A DNA stretch of 64,000 bases, from contig OZ020487.1 in the NCBI GenBank assembly GCA_963971405.1, positions 44,365,039 to 44,429,038 on the forward strand, read 5' to 3'. The position numbers and the translations under genes were made by a program. The notes below the pieces were generated by a model. That model was not told the origin of the DNA. It did not search any database and worked only from the letters and a program-made list of their open reading frames with translations. Each line of letters starts with the position of its first letter. Positions within the stretch are counted from its first letter, which is position 1. The stretch comes from Psococerastis gibbosa (taxonomy: Eukaryota; Arthropoda; Insecta; Psocodea; Psocidae). Below are positions 35,308 to 47,200 of the stretch, piece by piece.

Positions 35308-38163
35308 TTACTTAATTAATTTTCCCTGTAAATTTACAAGCCCTAATGCACATTCCACTGCCATATCCAGCATAGGCAAAAATTTTAAATTCACACACGA
35401 ATGCATAGACAACAACTTCTCCTCGCGAATGCGCTCTATAACTCGCTCAACGTGTATACGGAGGGCAGCTATTTGCTTCGTCTCTATGACTTCTTTCTTA
35501 GTCATGACTGTACCACTTGTAAGAAAAACACTTGGCGGTCGCACAAGCCGACAATTTTTTCTCAAAAGGAATGGTTCAAGTGTTTTGAACCCACGATCAG
35601 TCATGACTAAACTGTCCATCGGAAGGTGATGTAGAAAATCAGACTCGGTCACTATGTGCGTGTCTTCAGTCCGACCTCCATATCCCTTCGAACACCATGA
35701 GACTAGTCCATCGGGAGTAACACCCACTATGTACTTAATTGTATTGCATTTTTTATATTGCGACCAAGTGGCTGACTGCAGGATGGGATTGCTTGGCTTT
35801 TGGATTTCAATTTCGAATGCGTCCAATATGCACACTACTTCCCGGTAATTGGCCCTAAATGCAATTGGTAAGTTGGCAAGTATTGTAGGTTTAGGGGGCC
35901 AATGTATAAGCGACTTCAGGTTTGAATGGACGTAAGGCAATGTCTGCTTAAAAACAGTACTGGCGTGCTGTTGGGTAATTCCGAAGTCGTCCCCTATTTC
36001 ATCGAAGGTCCTGCAGAGTTTTATTCGCTGCAAGACTATCGCCACATTGCGGCAGGGGGCATCTTTTGTCAGCATTTCAAACACGAAAATGCAGCTCGCA
36101 GGAATGCCTAAATATTTCTTTGGCCTAGCCTGAATTATTAACTTCATCCTGCGAGCAGACAGCTCCTTCAGCTCGACGACATCGTCAATTGCGAAATCGC
36201 TGTCATCACTATCTTCACTGCTTGAATTTAGAAAACTACAGGCCGAAAATTTGCGGCCGGACCCCCTCTCCAGTTTCTCCGGGGTTTTTGTAGTACCGCG
36301 ACTGGTAGTTGCAGATTTAATTGGCGAGCAACTGACAGTCGTGTACTGTGGCGTCACTTGCACAGCTCGGCTAGTTACGGCAGCTGCCTGCATAGTTTGC
36401 GTGCACTTGTCATTTGAAAAAACTGAAACAAAAAAAAACCATGTACAGGTATACAGTAAATTTTAAAACACAATATAAGATTCACAGTGGCTCACACATT
36501 ACACGGAACGTCTACTATACAATATTTTCAGATATAGATTTTTATTATTTTTAGAGAAACCGTCATGTGTCGCACATTGGTATTTTTACATAAACTACAT
36601 TAATACTCCGTAATTCCTGTGTTTACATGGGGTCACCATAAACCAGGAAAATGTAAAAAATAAACGCAGTTTAAATACACATTATGTCCATGGGCGTCCA
36701 CAGGAGAGGGCAGGGGAGACCAGCTGCCCCCCGCCTAGAACGAGAGCAACATGTCGCTGTCTGGCGGAGCTTGGAGTTTTATAAATAAGTATTAGACTGT
36801 AAAATCTCGACTGCTATCAAAATTCGTGAACGCTACTAATTCTGGCGTGCCGCATTTCACATACTTTTTCCCCAGGGGAAGCCTCCTGCGCGCAATTTTA
36901 TAATATTGATATGATGATGATGATAGTAAAGAGCCTTGATGGAATTTTAGAGATTTCGGCTCACCCAGTCTGCCTCCCGCAAGAAAAAAAGATGCGGACG
37001 GCGATGACTGTGTCGACTGTGTTAAACCTCATGTGTTAGTGGAGAAATGCCCTACAATTAAATTGCACATATCTCGGGAAGTTTACCGCATGATCATCGA
37101 CAGCGAAGATGCTGATTGCCAGGCGAAGGCAACATAACAACATGATAGAAAACTCTACTTACGATTGCTATCATGGTCTTCAATAATAGGCAAACTATCT
37201 TCGCAGCTTTGATTGTCATTACTTGGCCCTGCTTGAGCTTCTACTTGCGCATTTACGGCCGAAGCTATAAGTTCTTTCCTTCGCCTCTTCACTAGTAAAA
37301 GTCTTGTCGGCTCCAAAAACTTGTTGATGCGCCTGCCCTGGCATTCAAATTTAGTTGGCATCGCTGTTTTTTTTATAGTCATTCGCCCGTGCATTAATTT
37401 AACATAAGTTAAATTTTCAATGCATTCTTCCAACTGGTACAGAAAAAAAACACGTCAGTAAGTTCAATCTAATATAAAATGAAGTACAACCACTTTACTA
37501 CTTTAATAATTAATGACAGCTTGTTGAAAGCGGTCGGTGGGTCTCTGGTCCATATAAATGCTGTAAATGAACCGAGCACTGATTGGCCAGTAACCGACTA
37601 AAAATATAAAGTCCAAATCAACAATGAGCTGCGCAGTTATATACTGTAACTGTGTCAGTATCGGCAAAAATCGAAGGAGCTAGGGAGCTACACTATTTAG
37701 TGAGCGAAAGAAATCTACGCTTATGCTAAGAGTGACAGAAGAAAGTGATTGAATCTTGTAAGGCCGCAACATTTAAATTTCATAACCTAGCAATAATCAA
37801 TAAGTCAATATGAAGTCTCCTCCACAGAATAGCCCTACCATAATACGTATATTGTTTATGTAGTCATGCATCATAGACCCCACATCAGTCGGAGAAATTA
37901 CCTGCCTGCAAATTACGGCTGAATACTAATTTCATTGGAAAAAAGAGTAGAAATCAACGCAAACCTACCTCGAAATGGTCTTCACAAAAAAACAGAGTTG
38001 ACTTCGGACTGACAGCCTCATCGCGTCTTGCGGCTTGGATCCATGCTCTTCGCCTTTTTCCATCATTAGGCATATGCAAAAACAGTTTTTGTGGCGTACT
38101 GAATGTCGTATTTGTACAGTTAGGCACAGCACAGTACTTATAATTAGTTTTCGCAGTTGCCAT
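35308..38163 (-). CDS. THAP-domain DDE transposase of ISL2EU/Harbinger type, complete, 3 exons
   Basis: Cuts and inserts the surrounding transposon. The exons are 38163-37969, 37433-37163 and 36422-35308. GT-AG junctions and phases 0 and 1 join, giving 526 aa. The N-terminal THAP zinc finger (C2CH) has C11, C16, C60 and H63, and crosses the first intron into the LEECIENLTYVKLMHGR and MPTKF parts of exon 2. A KRRRK-type basic stretch and an acidic Ser-rich linker follow. Exon 3 carries a helix-turn-helix-like region (TFDEIGDDFGITQQHASTVF) and the DDE_Tnp_4-type core. Counted from the ATG at 36393 inside exon 3, the triad is D191 (ILDAFEI), D266 (MTDRGF) and E316 (RIHVERVIER). No stop or frameshift is seen, so it may be functional. 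Host domestication is possible, but the matching transposon ends beyond it make an element-encoded enzyme the simpler reading. Confidence 0.92.
36430..37160. other. Transposase intron 2
   Basis: Intron of the THAP-DDE gene. It has no nested repeat family that I recognise and no separate exon. The open frames here are short. Confidence 0.6.
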
Positions 38164-38403
38164 GTAAAATTAGGAAAACCAAGTAAAAAGAAACACGATT
38201 ATATTATGTTTTCCGTTTTTGTTTACTATGGTGGTGGGAACGGTGACGTTCAAATATGGCCGCCCCTGCCTTAAAAGCAAAATTTATAAATGAATTTTAC
38301 TCCCAAGTAAGAATAAATTTAAAAGAAATTTATATCAATTTATATGTAAAATAAAATCTAGTTTCATTCTAAATACGGCAAAAAAAATGCCTGTATACCC
38401 CAT

Positions 38404-39273
38404 TGCGAAAAATTGAGGGCTGTCAACAACGCCAAGGTCTGATGACAGCCCTTGAGTTCTATATAGATGAGATGGATCGCGCCAAAACTATTTATTTCAA
38501 TCCTGGGGCCACGTCTCCTTTTACCAGCGGCCCGATCATGGCGGCGATTATAATACCGGGGTTAATATAATACCCTGGTATTAAAAATGCAAACAAGATA
38601 ATTTTACAATGGAAAGTGCTATTCAAAATTTGTTGGTTTACAGTTTTAATCCCAGGAATAAGTTAATACCAATCGCCAAGATCAGGCCTGGGTTTTATAT
38701 TAACCCCGGTATTATAATCGCCATGATCAGCCTGCAGGTATTGAAAGAACGTACATGCAGGCTGATCATGGCGATTGGTATTAAGGCTGAGTGTTCAAAA
38801 TGTTTTGTAAACAAGAAATTTTGCTGATTTTTTGACGAAAATAATTTATTGCTCATTCCACAGATACAAAGAAAACAAAGTGAACAGATAAAAAATCCAA
38901 GTTATCGCAGGAAGTTCATATTTTCTGAACTGAAATATTATTACCTTTAAAAAATTGGATAAAGAGCCTTAAACCCATTTTGTAGCACAGTTGTAAATCT
39001 AAGGGAAATAGACAGCTTTCACAGGAAGCTCGTATTTTTTAAGATTTTTTCATCTGTTTTATATCTTTGGGGCTGTGGAACGAGCAATTAATTCATTTCG
39101 TCCACAAAGTACGATAATTTCTTATTAACTTTATAATTTATAATAATTATTTATTATTATATATATAATATAATTATATATATAATATAATTATAATTTA
39201 TATAGTTATAATTAAATAAAGATACTACTATAAGCTAGTTTAACAATTATTAAGCTTCTCTCTGCGGTTTAAG
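38404..39273. mobile_element. Foldback repeats between ISL2EU and the virus-like ORF
   Basis: At 38536-38730 is a foldback with arms CGATCATGGCGGCGATTATA, ATACCGGGGTTAATATAA and their inverse. A third partial arm (GCAGGCTGATCATGGCGATT) is at about 38755-38781. It is related to 15701-16068. From 39110 to 39235 the DNA is almost pure A and T, with TATATAATATA repeats. I see no promoter that I would name. Confidence 0.6.
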
Positions 39274-40461
39274 ATGGATGCCAACTTTGGGACACATTTT
39301 ACTTTGGCGGATGTTTCAATAATTGTCCAGGGTGTGACGCGAATTGAACAATTGCTCTTTTCACCTGCACAGTTGGGAAATTTGCGTGGATTATTCCCGA
39401 GACATCCTCGCGGTCTGATGGCTTTTGTATCGGCCATATACCATGAGGCCTGCTCCAACATCAGGCAGTCGACTGGGATGTATCAAGCGAGGACTGCCGC
39501 CACCTTGTTCTTCGCTCACAACCCTCAAGCGAACTATCTGCAGCATAACCCAGCTCTAAATCGTGTCCTAGACCATTGTAGGGACATATGGGCTTCCCCT
39601 GCAAAACTGGAGAAGATTTCCACGCGGGATGCTCAAGAGCTTGCAAATAGACCCCGTCCTCAAGCTGATCCTCAAGGAGCTTTCGCTATGGGTGAGGTTT
39701 ACGACTTTTTCGATTGGGTCCTAGAATTTCCTTCTATGGCTTGTCGAGTGGACGTGAATGTTGCCCTTACAGCAACTGTACTATCCTTTTACAAAGGTCC
39801 AAATTTCACTGATGCATATTTGGAGAGGGTTATTGCAGGGGTCAGAGATGAGGCCAGGGTAAACATGCCAGTTGTGGCCTTGAGAGGAACTGTGAAAATT
39901 CTCCATGACGAGTGTGTACGTAACGTACTTGATGTCGGACAGTTGAATTACAGGGATTTTTTCAACCATATACTGACACTTTTCCCTGCAGAAAGTCTGC
40001 GTCTGCGTACCGTAATCCAACAGACGGTAAATCTAAACATGGGGTCAGCTGTTATGATCCGGGAAGCTTTCAACGCCTTGCCAAACTTTGATTGGCAAAG
40101 AATATGCGACCTTATTCCCGGAGAGGCAAGAGCTGCTATCAATGCAATTGATGCGATTAATGCCGACCCTTACATCGGGCTTCGAGGCAACAACCAACAT
40201 CCGGCATCTGCCTATCGCGGCATGGCTTATGCAGCTCGAGAGATTTTAACCAAAATTGATGGTAGACGCACATACACACAGTTTGGGGGTGTGATTAGTG
40301 CAGGCCGAGCCAAATTGCAGATAGATGCTCTCATTCAGGATGAGATAGCAAGACAAGGGGCCTTAAACGCGAATGCTCAACCAGTCAATCCTGCTTTGTT
40401 TCAAGAGCTTCAAGCAGCATGCACTTTCGTTCCAGCTCCTCCTGCTGCTCAAGCACCTTAA
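39274..40461 (+). CDS. Intronless virus nucleoprotein-like ORF, probable endogenous viral element
   Basis: An unbroken 395-codon frame in DNA that is clearly richer in G and C than its AT-rich flanks. The protein is mostly alpha-helical by composition, has no signal peptide, membrane segment or zinc finger, and is rich in Ala, Arg and Asn. The C-terminal half contains ADPYIGLRGNNQHPASAYRG, then AREILTKI and FGGVISAGRAKLQIDALI. The size, all-helical layout and this C-terminal pattern remind me of nucleoproteins of negative-strand RNA viruses found as genomic copies in arthropods. The chuvirus group (Jingchuvirales) or a mononegavirus relative is my best guess. That is recollection of a pattern, not a search result. 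The frame has no stop over 1.2 kb, which is unusual for an old viral copy. A lineage-specific host gene is the alternative. Confidence 0.5.
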   Translation: MDANFGTHFTLADVSIIVQGVTRIEQLLFSPAQLGNLRGLFPRHPRGLMAFVSAIYHEACSNIRQSTGMYQARTAATLFFAHNPQANYLQHNPALNRVLDHCRDIWASPAKLEKISTRDAQELANRPRPQADPQGAFAMGEVYDFFDWVLEFPSMACRVDVNVALTATVLSFYKGPNFTDAYLERVIAGVRDEARVNMPVVALRGTVKILHDECVRNVLDVGQLNYRDFFNHILTLFPAESLRLRTVIQQTVNLNMGSAVMIREAFNALPNFDWQRICDLIPGEARAAINAIDAINADPYIGLRGNNQHPASAYRGMAYAAREILTKIDGRRTYTQFGGVISAGRAKLQIDALIQDEIARQGALNANAQPVNPALFQELQAACTFVPAPPAAQAP

Positions 40462-41269
40462 GTTCATTGCGATAACGTGCCTTTTATACACTGCATGGAA
40501 AAACGGGTATTTTTATCTTGATAATTATTCTCTTATTAAATGACTTTGGATCACATTATCTACTAAATTGGGTGCCTTTCTACTATTCTATAAGACCATG
40601 CAGCAAAATATGTAAAATCAAATAAAACAGGGATATAAATATAAAAAATCTTAGTGAGAAATTTGCCCAATGAACGCATGAGCCTCATTCGTATTGAAAT
40701 CCAAAATGGCGGTAAAACTGCAGCTATCGAGAGATCACATGACATTACGAAAGTGGGTTACTTTTTCTACAGCAGCAAAACCTACATTTAAATTCTACAT
40801 ACAAAAAGTATAGAACTAGAGTTCTCCATAAGAGAAATGGGACACTCGCTTCCACAAAGGATATTTTTTGAATTTCTGGTGCCTCCTCTTCTACCACCAT
40901 TCAGAGCTTCAGCCATTTCGTATTACTTTTGGAAGTACCCAAGCTGTACACGGGCCCAGGAATCTGTTTTCCTATGCTGCAAGCTTTTTGATATGTTTCA
41001 CGTTGGTTCTTATCTCTCATAGTTCGCTTATGGATAACAGGCGCCTCACAAGAGATAATGGTGCCCGAATTCTACTCCATTTTATTTCTATGACCCTGAG
41101 TAGTCGGAAAGACGTGGCATCAGAAATAAAAAAATACTCTTGGCGAGAGCGACCCACCTCCCTTAAATCAAACTCTAAGTAGAACGAGACGGAAACTTGT
41201 TAAGCATAATACCCATTATGTAGTAAAAAGAACAGAGACATTCAGAGTGCAACGCTCGGCGTTAACCAG
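40462..41269. other. Gene-free stretch, no recognised feature
   Basis: Lies between the virus-like ORF and the 3' end of the C19orf47-type gene, whose 3' UTR must be here. The open frames around 40840-41180 look like nothing known. Confidence 0.5.
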
Positions 41270-44200
41270 CTAACCAAGCCGATCTAAAACACTTAATTTT
41301 TGTTCAATCCGCGATTTACCAGGCGTCGGTGTCAACCGAATAGGCTTCGGCAAGGTATCGGACACCATTTTTGACGTAGTCGGACGCGCCGCAATGGTTT
41401 CAGACATCGTTTTATAATGGATAGCTGTAGCAGGTTTCCTTCCAATGCGAGATTTGATTCCTTCTTTTTGTATATTGCCACCTCCGGCAACAATTTTCAA
41501 ATTTTCGAAATTTCTTAGCAGTTTGGACGGTTTCTGCTTAATTTCGGGGTTTGCGCTTGGAATAATCCTGTGACTCGCTCCTCCAAATCGCACTTTCTTT
41601 GCTGGTGCTTCTGCGAAACAAAACAAAAATATATAAAATGTAAATGTAAATGTAAAATGTATAGAAACCCAACATGGATCTCCATACTTATAGACATTCC
41701 AACCCGTCTATCAGAATGTTGGATCATACACGAAAGTGATACGATGCCCTCTCACTATATGATTCGTATGGCGATGTGGCGCGAACAATCACAGCTAGGC
41801 AGAGACTCGCCATAGGAAAGTTCTCCATTACTAGGCTAAACATATTGCAGTCGTCGAGAGTAAGCAAATGCAATTAGAACAGCCTGTCAGACGACTTAGA
41901 AGGGAGTTTGGTGCTGAGGAAGCATTGGTGTAGCGGATAGCGAGGAGTTCAGCCAAGTACAGACAATATGAATATGATATGAATGGTGTGCATTGGTTGG
42001 AAGAAGAAATAGAGGGAACTCAAGGAGAGGAAGACGAAGGAAGAGATCCAGACCCCAAATTGATGACGATCTCAGGAGTGCTTAACTGGAACATGAAATG
42101 TCGGGAAAAGACCAGGTGGTTGAGAACTAGACTATGAGACGGAAAGTCGAGGTTCGAGACTCGACATAAGTCGGGAAAACTTTTCCACCTGGCCTCGGTC
42201 CACCCAACTCTAATGAGCACCCTTGTCTGCATTGGTAGGGAGGCCAACGGCCATACCATGTTGAATTCACCAGAACAGAGCCTGTTGAAACTTAATAGTG
42301 TGCACAGCGTTGGCAGGGGAACATGGTGGGGCAAAACCCGCTTAGGCACTCTAAGTGCGTCTCGAGTCCTACTACTAACGACTCACTATATGTTCCCCAA
42401 GTGGTTCGGAATCCACTATATCAGAAGGTCCACCCTGTCAGTCAACTCCTCCTCTCACTGAGGTGAAGGAGTCTGCCCCTCCTACTACTAACGACTCACT
42501 ATATGTTCCCCAAGTGGTTAGGAATCCAATATATCAGGAGGTCCACCCTGTCAGTCAACTCCTCCTCTCACTGAGGTGAAGGAGTCTGCCCCTCCTACTA
42601 CTAACGACTCACTATATGTTCCCCAAGTGGTTCGGAATCCAATATATCAGGAGGTCCACCCTGTCAGTCAACTCCTCCTCTCACTGAGGTGAAGGAGTCT
42701 GCCCCTAACGTGCTTCAAGTTAGCAGACAGACTCACCCCCCTCTCCCCCAGGCTGACAGGATTGCTTAAAAGCAGAAATTCTGACTGAAAGTAGGGGTTG
42801 GAAAAACTAACTCTTTGGTAGGGGTAAACGCGACTGGCGGGGACTTGTTGCTGAGCACAATATCCCAAATAGATCAGTGGTCTTGATAGGGTCCGATTCT
42901 CTATCAGGCCTCAGGCTTAGACCCTGATTGGGATGCATTGCCACGGCATCCTCTTTTTTTGTGTCTCTGACATGGGGATTCGAGAATAGGAAGGCCTTTA
43001 GCAGTATGATACTGCACCGAGTTCGATAAATTGTCAGTGTAACAATAAGCAAATGCTTATCTCATAAAAACGTTTATCGTAGCCAATAGCCCGCGAAAGG
43101 AAAGTCTAAGTTTTTTTTTTCAAGATAACAACTGCAGTAACCTTTGGTTAGCAGCAGTAGATATGGAGAACTTACTTGCTGAGGGGGCAACATCCAATAC
43201 GTCACTGTCATCATTAGCCTTCCGTTTTCGCCTCGTCATGTCCTGAAAGTAACAAATTAGCAAATTAATATCGACATTTTTTTGAAATGAAAACTTCTGC
43301 GTTTTTAATGCTGAGGGTGACGCATGCGCGGCTTGAGCGGTAAATCTCAACGTGTCTTCCCCAGCATATTATGGCCCCCGCCGCTCCAGTTAATATATTT
43401 CTATGGTTTTTCCCTTGTGGGTCGGTGCTGCACAGGCCAGCGGACGTAGCATCAACGTAAAAGAATAACTTAGAGTTCCATATAGTAGGGATGGAACCAT
43501 GTGTTTGGGCGGCTTGCCGGGAGTTATTCGGAGACATTCTACTCAGCTTACAATAGGTAAAAAGATAAACTTTGCAATCCATTTATTAAACATATAAAAA
43601 ACTGTTCTTGCGATGCCGGGAATGATGCATCCTAAGTTCCCACGGCTGCCGCTAGGGCAACACTAACAGTATAGGCGCGCTGACCGCCAATAATTCAAAC
43701 CTCGTCGCGACTCGTCTATTACTTGCTTACGACCACGTCCCCAAGCATAGGACGTGGCGTGAACACCATGGAATTAATCATACTATCAATATCGGTACCT
43801 ATACTAATTGATAAATTGGAAAACATACACGGGCTCACTCGTACCGGTTCTTTTAGTATGGATTAGCGATTAAAAATATAGCATTACTCGCCAGGGTTGG
43901 TTGAGAAGGAACTGGACTAGAAAAACGCCATGACACGACAGCCCACTGAGGTCTAGGCCTGAAAACTGGTAGAGGATCCTATCTTGAGCCACTCCTATAT
44001 CTGGGATCTTATTGTCAGCGTTTTCTCAAACTGGTAAAGGTATGGTAACCATCAGGGTTGGTTGGACTTATTCGCTGTTCAAGCATTTTCCTTGTCCGAT
44101 GAGTGTCGAACCTCGACTATCCGTTTCACGATCCAGTTCTCTATCAACTGCACTACTCTGAATCACAGCAAGTTTTAAAACTTACCATTCGATTGGCTGA

Positions 44201-47200
44201 TGACGTCGCTGGCGACACTTCCATTCGATCTGGGACAACTTCTATCACAGCATCATCTGCGAACAATTAATTTATTAAAAAAAATTATAACAATTAAAGC
44301 ATAATTTTCGTCAATATGCTTATAAGGCTTTCTCCCTCCAAATTGTCTCTTAATGCAACGCCTTGAACTCCTTCCTCGGCACTACCACAACGATAGTTTT
44401 TTGTGCAAATTAAATCCAATCATTTTCTTCAATCTGTATATGAAAATACTCTGAAAAAATACTTATGTTTTTGACAATTCTGCGATTGTTTTTTCATGAG
44501 CTTTTGATATTTACGCTTATTAGAATTTCCCCCACCGATTGTCTCTGTTTTTACACAAAGTCGAATTTCATCATTTATGACTCAGATCGATATTCCATAG
44601 AAATTCGACTTTGTTTAAAAAGCACGGAGTCCGATGCTCTCTTAATAAGTAATTTTCTCACCGTCATCAGCGAATTCAGCTGTGATCTTCAACATTTTGA
44701 GTTCGCGGGCTTTCATGAAATCAGTTCTTGGCTCTTTGGGCAATGACTCATTCCGTTTAGCTGCTCTGGCTTCCCCTTTGTCCCCCAGCCTTGATTTCAG
44801 CAAATATTTTGAATGTCCTGACGACGAAGCTTGTTTATCCAAATCCGCTCTCATGGAAGGCTCCGCAACTCCCACTCCTGCAACAAAATTAACAGTGCTT
44901 TTGTAAATACAATATTAGTACCTTCGAATCGAGTGTTGTGCAATAGGGTTTTTGTGGGAAAATGGTTGGTGGTATTTTAGTCGTCAATTGTGACTTAGGG
45001 CCTAGGCTTTGCCCAGTATTATGGAAGTGGAGCTATCATTACGCACGGCATTTTTCGTTAATCATAGGCATTGAATATATAACACTAGTATTATACACAC
45101 TAGAGTTATAAATTCAATGTCATACGGTACTTCTTAATCTACCTAGTTACCTACCATTCAGGGTCTTTATGGACTCACAATTCATAAATAACACAATCAC
45201 TGTCATTCAAAAAATTGTGAAATTTATTCATTTATTTTAGACGGGGTTTCCACATACGTCAATCGTCAATGAGAAATATGGTTTTGACGTGGTAGCAGAA
45301 TTTTTATTATGTCTTTAATGTCTGCTAAACCTTCAATTTCACATGTCTCATTGACGATTGACGTATGTGGAAACCCCGCCTTAAACCATTAATACCATCA
45401 CGTGACATGGTATTATATTAACCCCGGTATTAAAATCACCATGTAATTCGAAACCCATTTTTGTTCATCTTCCCACGTCTTCCTTTGTCTGATTCCCCTG
45501 CCTGTAGAAGCTTTCTACGAAGTAACACTAATTGTTGTTATATGATAACATACAATTTCCATACCTGAATTTGCACTTCTTGAATTCTTGAATAGGCCGG
45601 CATAAGGTAGGGCGTCTTTTGCCGATTCGAGCCTTTCGACTTCTAATGACGTCGACGATACCTCTCCCAACCTTAGGAATATCGATGGCGACTGAAAATA
45701 ATTTCGTATGGTTACACATTGGGAAAGTAAGATAAGTTAAATTGCCACGAAATATAACCAATTTACCACGACTACACTCTTGGTACGTAAATATACTAAA
45801 AGTACTACTATTGTAAAAAACAAATATTTTCCCAGTAACAAATCCCACAAACATTTTATAATATTTTACCCACATTTTGACTTGATTTCTTTGGTTTACT
45901 ATCGGGAGTGGTGCTGCTTACTGTACCGTCCCCAAGTCTCTGGAATACCGTTTTCTTGTCCACATTCTTGCCTTGAAAAAAAAAGATGACAAAATATAAT
46001 CATAAAATAAAATGAACAGAATCTAGTTCCTATTTTTTTTAACAACACGCCGACTTGAAGGGGAACAGCTTTGTAATTTTATGTTCATTAGATAAATACA
46101 CGGATTTTCTATCAATCTGTAAACAGGATATATTTATAATTTGCACAGGGGTGGATGAATTGTTTTAAATTTAATTTAAAACATTGTTTCATGTTTTCAT
46201 TAGTAACATTCTAGCGTTCAAACAAGTACATAGGGGCAAATATATTAACATTTGGAACTATTGGAAGTTCATTAAAGGCTCCCAAATATATAGGAGACCT
46301 TTCGAAGGACGGCTTAGGGCTTGGAATTACCCCGTAAGGCTGAAAACATACTCACCCAATAATTTCTTCTCCTTATGCGAAGACCTTGGTTCATTGAAAT
46401 CAAAATCAAGCCCCTTTTGATGAACTTTTGCACGAGCTATTTTCTTTTCTAAAACGTAAAAATCAGCATTACGGCATTTACATACATTTTAGGTACATTT
46501 ACAACACAAACCAATTTTTATGACTGAGATTAAAAAGCTATCAAAGATTGAAAATATTTCCAAATATTTAAAAAAAGTTTCAGTAGATATTATGAAATGC
46601 AGACAAATTATGTATTCGACAGCCAAGTGTTTTGCATATAGAGGGGTCCTTGGGCCTCCCCCAGAGAAACTTTTTGATAAAACTTGCTGAAGATCTATAG
46701 TTACAAAGACCCTCATGACTGCATCAATTGTTACAAGGGAACCTCAATTATTACATTCAATCAATCAATCAATCGTGCGTTGTCATTTTATCTGCATCCA
46801 TGCAATCCATGGCTGCAGCTCGACCTCGTCATAAAGCGAACTACTCGACAAAATAAATAAGTCACAAAATGTAAAATATAAACAAAACAACATTGGTGAG
46901 GCTCTCAGCTAGAACTAGGGTTGCCACCTATGTACGATGTATCTTACCGACATACGATATTTTAATTGTAATAAGACCGCATAAACTCATTCACGGAGTA
47001 AGGACAACACCGCTGGAGCAGTACCTTCACCCCTTTTCTGAACTCTGAGTCTATGAGATTTTGACCTTACAGGGAACTTGGCAATTTATTGTATAGTCTA
47101 AGTCCCATTTGCTGGGGTCCAGTCAGAGTTTTGGCTAGTCTGACTTGCACCAAGTGGATGTTGTCCCCATTATTACTAAAAATGAAGCGCAGGAACCATG

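Larger units (their letters stand above)
28988..38401. mobile_element. ISL2EU-type DNA transposon, 9.4 kb, both genes present
   Basis: The left end GGGGTATACAGG (28988-28999) is matched by its exact reverse complement at 38390-38401. The dinucleotide AT lies outside each end (28986-28987 and 38402-38403), giving a 2-bp target duplication. Inside, two spliced genes converge: a SWIM/YqaJ nuclease (+, 29303-31976) and a THAP + DDE transposase (-, 38163-35308). To my knowledge the pairing of YqaJ and an IS5-like transposase characterises ISL2EU elements. The 3.3 kb between the genes holds later insertions: foldbacks 32230-32347 and 32911-33876, Penelope ends 33900-34375, and a repeat at 34395-35190 with its own foldback. 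Both genes look intact, so the copy is young or its genes are under constraint. Confidence 0.82.

Noticed and set aside
36721-36760. Possible separate exon in transposase intron 2
   Set aside because: GC-rich, but with no frame or splice sites. Exons 2 and 3 already join in phase without it.
42368-42706. CRISPR-like array
   Set aside because: The units are 113-bp direct tandem copies without distinct spacers, in a spliced animal genome.
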